Below, in pieces: positions 56,144-64,000 of a stretch of 64,000 nt of DNA (position 1 is the stretch's first letter; every line of letters begins with the position of its first letter). The position numbers and the translations under genes were made by a program. The stretch lies in the NCBI RefSeq assembly GCF_000002425.4, contig NC_037265.1:16332760-16396759 (forward strand). The letters are read 5' to 3'. The notes beneath the pieces are model-generated. The model searched no databases. It worked only from the letters and a program-made list of their open reading frames with translations, and was not told where the DNA came from. This DNA is from Physcomitrium patens (Eukaryota; Streptophyta; Bryopsida; Funariales; Funariaceae).

Positions 56144-57524
56144 TGTCGTGTTGTAACATGAGTATACCGTAAAAATATAAAGAAAAGGGGACTTTTATTA
56201 ATGTTTAGTTACCTCGAATATTGGAAGCAACGACCAACTCCAGTGCAAATACTGAGTGGCCAGGTTCAGTCATCCCATTACAGTGAGCCGGGGCATACTG
56301 AAATGCTCCATTCGATTCCAATAACGGAGGTCAGCAGGAAGAAAAAGGACCAATTCACACGACGGGTGAGCTTGGTTCGAAGAGCCAATTAGATCCAATT
56401 TTAAGAATCCAATCCGGGTCCTCGTATCCAATATGAGACTTGCATTGGTCGAGCAACCCAATGCAGTCTAGTTATGGGAACATCCAGGTTACTACGGGCA
56501 TCTTACTCAATATGAGACCTGCATTAGTTGGGCAACCCAATGCAGTCTAATTACGGAAAAATCCAGGTCTTATTAAGGGCCTCAGCCAGTCTGACACGAA
56601 GGACCAATTTGATCCAATTACTGGAACATCCAGGTTACTACGGGCATCTTACCCAATATGAGACCTGAATTGGTCGGACGACTCAATGTGGACCTGAGTA
56701 CGGGGTTTCGATTCTGTTTCAGGCTGTTCTATTCTCTGTGCCATTTCAAGGAATGTTGTTTTCAGTAAATGGATCTTTTAAAGGTAAAAATGGAGGAGAA
56801 AGCTTTGACGGCGGGAGCCAATTCTGGATCCAAGACGAAAGATTGAAGAAATTCAGAGGATAAGGTTAGGGGGAGAATAAGATTAGGGGGGTTTTTTTTC
56901 AGATCGAAGAGCTAGCTTTAAGCTCTTTGCAAGGTTACTAGTTCGGTTTCATTGGAGGTTTTTGAAGATCAAGGGGATTGGAGAGGAGCTTCATGCTTCG
57001 AGTCGGGGAAGAAAAGATGGAGAATTGGATTTTTCTTCTTCATAGAGTTTTGGGAAGACTGAGGCAATCGTTGCTGAAGTCAGTGTTGTAATGGTGAATC
57101 GAGATTTTTTTTAATGAAGTGGGTTTGATTACTCTTGACTGTTTTGTGAAATCGAGTTACGTCTATGATTGAAGGATTAAAAGGGTGTCTATAGGATTGA
57201 GTATGTGGAGTGAATGAAATTTATTGGGTTAATCTAACAAGACAGTCAGTGGATACAAGATCGTAAGTACAAAGCGGTATCGGAGATTAGCAGATTGGGT
57301 TGTTCGGGGTTCTCTGGAACATCTAGAGACCTACGAGCTGGGGCAAAAAGGACTTCGACAAGCAGTCAAAGGGCATCCGTATAGATTTACGATATATTCT
57401 TGCAGCCGTTTATATTCCAACAGTCAAAAACTAATAGACTGCTTGACTAATGGCGAATCTCTATACTACCTTCTACAACCAGACGCCCGGCGCGTTCTTG
57501 AGCAGGAAAGCACGTAATACGACA
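56144..57524 (+). repeat. B4 3' LTR (1381 bp)
   Basis: TGTCGTGTTG...TACGACA. Similar repeat structure to 49446-50877, with fewer bases in the G-rich part near 56880. Confidence 0.9.
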
Positions 57525-57528
57525 TCGA
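57525..57528. repeat. Target duplication of B4, right copy (TCGA)
   Basis: Imperfect partner of 49442-49445; followed directly by AGGATGCACAAG of B3. Confidence 0.6.
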
Positions 57529-57555
57529 AGGATGCACAAGTTCAGAGGGGGTGGA
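57529..57555 (+). other. B3 polypurine tract (after B4)
   Basis: AGGATGCACAAGTTCAGAGG followed by GGGTGGA, ending at the B3 3' LTR. Confidence 0.8.
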
Positions 57556-58245
57556 TGTTGTGTTGTAATACGAGTATATCATGAAAATATAAAGAAAGGG
57601 GACTTTTATTAATGTTCAGTTACTTCGAATATTGGGAGCAACGATCAATTCCAATGCCAATATTCAGGGGCCAGTTCAGACACCCCGTCACAGTTAGTCA
57701 GGGCATACTTACTAGTAACAAAATGCTCCGTTTGAGTCTAATAGTGGGAGTCAACAGAATCGAAAGGACTAAATTGATGACTGAGCGAGCCTGACGCGAA
57801 GGACCAATTTGACCCAATTACGGGAATATCCAGGTCTTACTACGGGCCTCTTAGCCAATATGAGACTTGATTTGGTCGGGCGACTCAATGTGGTCCTGAT
57901 TACGAGGGTTTCGATTCCGTTTCAGGCTATCCTATTCTTTGTGCCGTTTCAAGGAACATTGTTTCCAGAAAAAGAACCTTTTAAAAGGCAAAAAATGGAA
58001 GAGAAAGCTCTGACGACGGAGCCAATTTTGGATCCAAGATGGAAGATTGAAGAAATTCAGAGGCTAGGGTTTGAAAGAGGAGAGAAATAGGAATTTAAGG
58101 ATCAAAGAGCTAGCTTCATGCTTTGGGGGGGGGGGGAAAGACAGAGAATTGGGGTTTTTTTTTCATAGGATTTTGGAGAAGACAGAGGCAATCGTTGCTA
58201 AAAGTCAGTGTTGTATTGATGAACTGGATTTTTTTTCCGAAAGAG

Positions 58246-58288
<43 letters not shown>

Positions 58289-58858
58289 CGGAAATGGTTA
58301 GGGGGGAGGAGAGGATTCAGAGATTCGAGAATTAGGGGGGTTAAGAAAAAGGGAGGATACAAGGTTTTTGGGTAGGGGTCAGGAAAGGGACTTCTGGCGA
58401 TCAATGTTGAAAGATCGATGTATTGTACTAGTGAATCGGGATTTTAATGAAGTGGATGTGATTACTCTTGACTGTTTTCTGAAATCGAAGTTACATCTAT
58501 GATTGAAGAATAAAAAGGGTATCTATAGGATTGAGTATGCAGAGTGAATGAAAATTTTTGGATTAATCTAACAAGACAGTCAGTGGATACAAGGTCGTGA
58601 GTATAAAGCGGTATCAGAGTTTAGCAGATTGGGTTGTTCGGAGTTCTCTGTAACATCTAGAGACCTATCGGTTGGGGCAAAAAGGATTTTGACGAGCAGT
58701 CGAAGGACATCCATATAGATTTACGATATATTCTTGCAATCGTTTATATTCTAATAGTCAAAAACTGATAGACTGCTTGAATATTAGTGAATCTCCATAC
58801 TACCTTCTACAGCCAGACACCAAGTACGTTCTCGAGCAAGAAAGCACATAATACGACA
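57556..58858 (+). repeat. B3 3' LTR (1303 bp)
   Basis: TGTTGTGTTGTAATACG start; ATACGACA end. Contains an A38 homopolymer at 58246-58283. Confidence 0.88.
58246..58283. repeat. Poly(A) homopolymer, 38 nt, inside B3 3' LTR
   Basis: Uninterrupted A run preceded by GAAAGAG. It makes short spurious Lys- or Phe-rich frames on both strands. Confidence 0.9.
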
Positions 58859-60501
58859 TCGTTTCAATTACTATTGTTGTATCAATCAAATAATTTCTTT
58901 CAGCTTTCATAGCCAAAACAACTCTCCAAAGTTCTCTTTTGACTTGCGAATATGTATATTAACGAGTACTTAAAACTTTAGCTCCAAATCGAACTCCAAA
59001 TCTATTTCTACTTCAATCATCTTGATCCACTGCCCATCTAATAGCAAAACGACTAGTATCCACAGTAAGAATTATTTATCTATTATAGTCATGCTCAATT
59101 CTTCTTAAAATTGGAGGTATCACCAATAACACCTTTAGCTTTTGGATTGCTTCATTATGCTTTCTTTTCGATTTAAATCGATAATCCTTACGTAATAATT
59201 CACACAATGGATTTGCTATATGAGCATAATGAGGAATCCATATACGATAAATACACAAGCTCCTAAAAACTTGCGTACTTCTGTTGAAAAGTCACATGAA
59301 TCCTTCATCCTTCCAATTGCATCAACTTTTCTTGGAACTGGCTTTCTCCTTTAAAATCCACATAAATGCCCAACAATAAGAACTTTCTATACTCCAAATG
59401 TAGATTTTTCTCCTGAAAGTGTAAGAAGAACCTCTTCAAGTCGAATTAAAATCTTTTCATAATCTTGTATATGATCAACAATATATTTGCGATACCCTCT
59501 CTCATCTAAAGTTTCATCTTTTTTTCCTTTTTTACATCCTTTGATAGGAACATCATCTAAAAAAGGCATAGTTTTTTCAAAAATGAAGTCTCTTAATACC
59601 TTGTTCATCCCATTCATCATATGTACAACTCAGTTAATAGCACCTTGTAGGAGAGTATATATTTTAAGCAATCCAAGTGGCATTTTCATTTTTGTTAGAT
59701 CTCTACTCCCATGCACAAGTTGAAATTGATCATAACCCGAATATAAATCACCCATTGAATAAATTGCCCTTCCCGCAAACGCTTCTACAAACTCATTTAT
59801 TAAAGGTCCTATACTTATATTTCTTATAGTTATTGCATTCATTGGCTACATATCTTGAATTAAATGTAACGATCTATTTTTCTTAGGCATCGTAAATCAA
59901 TGACTAGAATATGGAGCAAAAAAAGGCTCCAAAATTTTCATTCGTAACTTTTTTTTCAATAATTCTACCAATTTACGTAAATGTATCTTCAGCACAGGAA
60001 TTGGCCTTAAGTTCCAAGGCACATGAGGTACTATAAAGATAACCATAGAAGCAACAATATTAGGATCTATACATCTTATTTCACAAGATCCAAAAGCAAA
60101 TGATTTACCTCGTTTTGCAAGTATTTTTTTATAATATTCAATATCTGTTAGAAATAAGGAACCATCACATCCAATCTTCAATTCAAGTACAGAATAAACT
60201 TCTTTTGAATGAATTTCCACAATCTTATTATTATCTCCTAATCTAATAGATGCAATTAATTCCAAAGAATCTTTCAATCTATTTTCTTCATAAACATCTA
60301 AAATCCTCTCATCATCTTTTAATGTCCCTAACTTGCATAATTTCCTTTCAATACTATATAATCTTTTTCTTTCTTTTCTTTTAAAATCATCAACTTTTTT
60401 ATACATAATATTTCCATTCTCAAAAATACCAATAAAACTTGTATCAAAGGCACCTACATCTCATGAGAGTACCTCCTCTTTTATACGTCCATAATCCTGC
60501 T
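58859..60501 (-). pseudogene. B5 pol fragment (RT and part of RNase H)
   Basis: RT is recognisable through PVLKIHLRKLVELLKKKLRM, MGDLYSGYDQFQL (59630-59842), MMNGMNKVL and MPFLDDVPIKG (59387-59620). The thumb lies in 59076-59258. Relative to B1, about 200 nt between YSVLE and LKIGCDG is missing (near 60186), probably a deletion between short GAATTGAA-like repeats. RNase H ends mid-domain at VVIET against the B3 LTR. Confidence 0.85.
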
Positions 60502-62873
60502 TTATAATGGTACTTCCCTAAAATCCTTAAATCCTTCAACAACCCTTGGCAATGGTTTCTCTCTCAACCTATCTCGATTCCATTCATGATTAGGAGGTAC
60601 TATTAGAAATTTTACAGCTTTTCTTCCATCTTCACTACGTACCCTTGCATAGATAGAACCATTGTCAAGTACTTTTATTTCTATCCATGTTGCCGTAATA
60701 TAGGATTGTCCTAAAATCAATGGATCAGACGTTGTATCTTGAAAAAAGTCACAACATTTCCAATCCAAATTTTAACATGTAGACAAGCTCCATATAATTT
60801 GGCTCGTGTGTTATTAGCTGCTCATATTATCCATCCATGTTCCATATCAATTGGCCATTTCCGCTTCTTATAAAGATTCTTAGACATAAGATTTATTTTA
60901 GAACCATGGTCAACTAGAGCAACAATTGGTTCTTCTATATCTCCTACTTTCACCAATACTTCAGTAGTTGCCTTTGTTCAATACTTTCGAGTATAATGGC
61001 TTAAAGCTTCTATTTTCTTATCATTATAATCTTTGAAGCGTACTCGTTGATTATACCCATTCTTTTCATTTGTTGATTGCTTGTAACCATTATCAACCTT
61101 TTCTTTATCTTTATATAATCTTGCATCAATAGCATGATTGATTCTAGCTTCGTCCATTTATTCCCTCTTTTGCTTAATGTTGTCAATGATAACATCATGA
61201 AACTCCTTCTTTGTAATTTCCAAAATTTCTTTCAATGTGAATTCTACCTTAGCATTTAATATATGTTCTTTCAACACCCCTTTTAAATTTGTTGCCACTT
61301 CAATATCAGAAAGTAGCTTATAAGCAATTGATTTATCCTTATCTTTTGCCTCTTTTATTTTTTCTTCCAATGATGCCAAAGTATCCTTTATAGGCAATTC
61401 TTATAAAGTTGCCTCACGAGCCTTGTCTCCTCGAGTTTACCTTTTACAAGAATTTCCTTCTCTTATATCATCAAAATTTTCTTATCTCTTTTCTTCCATC
61501 AAAGCTTTATGTTGGCTCTTAGCAATACATTCATGAACTAAAAGAGACTCAAGAAGATCTTTTCAACCTGTTGCACCTCGTATTGTAGCTCCAGTCCTCA
61601 ATAACGCTTCCCTAGGCATTTTTCCTTTTTGCATTGTAGAAATGGCAGAAGTCCAAAATTCACTAATTTCTATACTTCTATCAAAGTCATCATCTACTCT
61701 AGCACCATTACTTACACTCTCTCATGTTGTTATTCCATATTCTATTAAAAAATCTTGAATCAATACTCTCATATTTCCTTTGCCAAAATTGGTTTGAAGC
61801 AGATCCTTTGTATCTTTTAATGTAATTTTTCCATCTTTCCAATAAATAATTTCTTGCTGTATCATATTATTAAATTCACTACAATCCTTCCTAGTATGTG
61901 AAACGTCATCACACCAGATACATCTTTGTACACACCCTTGTTTTGAAACATTCTTCAAATTATTTGCAGAAGTATTTTCTTCAAGTCTTGCCAATTTGAT
62001 TTGAACATCTCGCATTCCACGTATAATTTCATCAATCTCCATCTCTCCTTTCTTTGATAAAGATATTGAAGGTTGAATAGTAGACATTGTTGGTCGTATT
62101 GTATGTATTCAAATTTTAGGTGCTTGTACTGCTTTTGGAATATTACTACTATTCTTTGTCTTTTCTCTTTTTGCAAGCAAATCCACCGTATTTTCAATAT
62201 TTTTCTACTTTTTTATCAATCCTTCATCTTCTTCTTTGCCTTCAAGAAGCAACTCCAATTTCTCTTGTAACCTTCCATCAGCAGCTTGAAGAAATAATTC
62301 AACCTTGTTTGACTCCAATGTCAATTTTTCTACCTTCGATAATTGAGAATACTGCCTCTCAAATTCTCTTAGTAGCTCTGTTGCTTACAAACTCTTATTA
62401 GGCCATTCAATCCATTCTAGAAATAGTTTCTTAGTAACACAATCAGTATCCTCCAAGAAATATTCGTCTTTTAATACATGTGAAAAAATCTCCCATGAAT
62501 TTCCATAATGCTCCATAATTGATGTAATATGCTCTCTTATTTCAGATATCGTGGCAAGTCCAAATAATTCAACCATTTTCTTTTCAAAAACCTGATTTAA
62601 TTCTATTTTCCAAACACAACATCTTAAATATCTTGAAATATCCTTTCTATCAAATTGATCAATTTTATTGACCACTGCTTACAATGCTTTGGTTGCTAAA
62701 GCTTCTTTGCGATCATTGCTTTGCTATTGCTGTATTGATAATGATAAGGCTTGAAACATACTAGCAACGGATGGATCCATGTATATATCTTGTTCTTTAG
62801 AAGAAATCCCACGAGAAGCTCTACTTAAAGCTCATCCCAAAGCTCCTTCAAAATTTTTATTCTTGTTCTCCAT
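60502..62873 (-). pseudogene. B5 gag-protease, degenerate
   Basis: ATG at 62871-62873 (MENKNKNFEGALG), with many stops after it. The zinc knuckle reads CIWCDDVSHTRKDC (61880-61920). The protease motif VDHGSKINLM shows DHG again near 60910. The end is GEVPL-TAG/TAA at 60502. A small deletion near 60750 removes part of the flap region. Confidence 0.85.
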
Positions 62874-62922
62874 AAAATAAAAATAAAAATAAATGAATTC
62901 CAATACCTCCTACCTCAAGCAT

Positions 62923-62940
62923 TTCACGTCGCGTTCACCA
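62923..62940 (-). other. Primer-binding site of B5 (tRNA-Trp)
   Basis: Written on the + strand as TTCACGTCGCGTTCACCA: 17 of 18 positions match the plant tRNA-Trp 3' end including CCA. Confidence 0.8.
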
Positions 62941-62944
62941 CTTA

Positions 62945-64000
62945 TATCTTATTATGTGTTATCTAGCTTGAGAATGCACTGGACATCTAGCTGTAGAAGA
63001 TAAAATGATGTTTTATAAGTATCCAAGTAGTCTACTGGGTTTCAACTACCTAAACACAAACTATTTTGGATTTCAATATAAAAACTTAATCTCAATATAA
63101 AGTACTTAGAATATTATTTTTAATAGCTTTTGGATATTATAAGCATAGATTCTTTTATTATTTATTATTTTTATTTTTATTTCATTTATTTATTTATTTA
63201 TTTATTTTATTTATTTTATTTTTTTTTTAAATCCTAACCCTAGATAGCGAGCCTCGATAAGCTATAATTCTCAATCTAATTGTCCGATTGTTGTGAGACT
63301 CTTACGACTAGTGTCTTTACAAGTCTTCTAAATGCTCAAGAAGTTCAATCCAATCTAACTTACAGATTGCAAGAAAACACCATAAATTCACGTTAAAGTT
63401 CCTTGACCGCTGCCTAGAAAATTGATGATGAACTTTAACTTGCAATTTCTCCTTCTCTGACTGTTAATTCTCATTCAAACTTTGTGTGTAGCTCCGTCTT
63501 TAAGTCCTCGACTTACCGTGTCAAAATTCACCTTATTCCAATTGGTAGATCTCAAATATTATAAAAATCCTAAACAACTCCAATATGCCAACTTCTGATA
63601 TCTCTTCATACTAATGATCAAATATCTTCTATCCGTACCGTAAGATTAACACAAATTTTTGCATGCACTTAGTATACTCAACCATCTAGACACCTCTAAA
63701 ATTCCCACTGCAGATATCTCTCCAATTTCACACAACAGTCAAGAATACTAGCCTTTATTTTATTACAAAAATCCAATTCACAGATACAAATACTAACTTT
63801 GAGCAACGATTGCAAAGTCCTTCCAAATCCTATGAAATCCAATTCTATACCTTTCAAAGGAACTTCAAGCTAACTTTCTGATCCCAAAATCCCGATCTCC
63901 GAATGTCCCCTTCTTTTTCTTCTCCTCCTTTAACTCTGTGAGGTCTCCTATTCTTTTGCCCTGGATTCCAAATTGGAACAGCAGACCCGCCTCTATGGAA
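62945..64000 (-). repeat. B5 5' LTR, continuing past the window edge
   Basis: Begins TATCTTATTATGTG (TGTCGTATTACGTG in young copies) 4 nt from the primer site. Contains an ATTT-type microsatellite at 63158-63230 and sequence shared with the last kilobase of the B2 5' LTR. No gene seen. Confidence 0.8.
63158..63230. repeat. (ATTT)n microsatellite
   Basis: Imperfect run of ATTT/ATTTT units ending in a T10 stretch, inside the B5 LTR. Confidence 0.8.

Larger units (their letters stand above)
49446..57524 (+). mobile_element. B4: family-B element nested in B3
   Basis: 5' LTR 49446-50877, tRNA-Trp primer site, gag-pro with a large internal deletion, pol, polypurine tract and 3' LTR 56144-57524. 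It lies just upstream of the polypurine tract of B3. It shares six inactivating changes with B3. Confidence 0.9.
42324..58858 (+). mobile_element. B3: family-B element split by B4
   Basis: 5' LTR 42324-43524, gag-pro and pol to 49445, then B4 (49446-57524), then the B3 polypurine tract and 3' LTR 57556-58858. Joining 49445 to 57529 restores the CATACCGG-AGGATGCAC sequence seen in B1 and B4, which is why B4 is read as an insertion rather than a tandem array. Left flank CCGC lies in D integrase; right flank TCGT lies in B5 RNase H. These are different elements, so the outer target region was rearranged. Confidence 0.85.
58859..64000 (-). mobile_element. B5: old family-B element, truncated
   Basis: Minus strand: 5' LTR from 62945 past the window edge, primer site, degenerate gag-pro, and pol as far as RNase H, where the B3 LTR cuts it at 58858/58859. 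Integrase and 3' LTR are absent. It belongs to the B2 subfamily: the first 100 bp of LTR and coding changes such as KIGCDGSLF and VHGSRDL are shared with B2. Confidence 0.88.

Noticed and set aside
58198..58404. Lys- or Phe-rich small proteins around the A38 run
   Set aside because: Products of a homopolymer inside an LTR; not genes.
42324..58858. Reading LTR-internal-LTR-internal-LTR-LTR as a tandem array formed by unequal recombination
   Set aside because: The shared middle LTR lacks a polypurine tract before it, and the missing tract reappears after the third LTR, so insertion of B4 into B3 explains the order.
41365..62873. D and B5 being one element split by B3
   Set aside because: About 220 residues of pol would be missing at the junction, and the D 3' LTR does not resemble the B5 5' LTR.
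1..64000. tRNA, rRNA, CRISPR, bacterial operons or intact host genes
   Set aside because: No cloverleaf, rRNA motif, spacer array or gene outside mobile elements could be supported on either strand.

Overview
This 64 kb window is repeat-derived, AT-rich nuclear DNA in which I can support no intact host gene. Almost everything is LTR retrotransposon of the Ty3/gypsy (Metaviridae) type, stacked by repeated nested insertion. The host is most likely a land plant. The primer-binding site of the main family matches the 3' end of a plant-type tRNA-Trp. The other main family carries a tRNA-iMet-like TATCAGAGC. One element has a plant-style gypsy integrase. A degenerate CCCTAAA-like tract sits in one LTR. 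The chromodomain elements look like clades shared by fungi and early-diverging land plants, so a moss, lycophyte or similar host is plausible, but I cannot fix the species and a fungus is not fully excluded.

Two main families are present. Family A (A1, minus strand; A2, plus strand) encodes gag with one CCHC zinc knuckle, then in the -1 frame protease, RT, RNase H, integrase and a chromodomain, then an additional small ORF3 before the 3' LTR. Family B (B1, B2, B3, B4, B5, the D remnant and solo LTR C) has LTRs of about 1.2-1.8 kb beginning TGTCGTG and ending CGACA, a gag-pro ORF with a CCHC motif and an unusual DHG protease motif, and a pol with FLDD in the RT active site, an HHCC integrase and no chromodomain. 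A third gypsy element (F) survives as minus-strand fragments.

Layout. 1-5159: AT-rich DNA holding a decayed intron-containing gene that looks like a 2-oxoglutarate/Fe(II) dioxygenase, and tandem repeats. 5160-22118: element F, split by A1 (target duplication ATCGG), which is itself split at its gag/pol junction by B1. 22119-23524: AT-rich DNA with about 170-bp tandem repeats and an internally deleted, inverted copy of the 1-5 kb repeat. 23525-31847: old, heavily mutated B2, whose LTRs contain a zinc-knuckle ORF. 31848-42323: D remnant (minus strand), split next to its polypurine tract by solo LTR C, which is split by the young element A2 (target duplication CTCAA). 42324-58858: B3, split next to its polypurine tract by B4. 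58859-64000: old B5, minus strand.

The most notable signals are dense perfect heat-shock-element arrays about 40 bp from a TATA box in the A1 LTRs; a conserved extra ORF3 in family A; two independent family-B insertions at the same CCGG site just upstream of the polypurine tract of another family-B copy; six inactivating lesions shared by B3 and B4, implying that a defective lineage was mobilised in trans; and a zinc-knuckle ORF embedded in the LTRs of B2.
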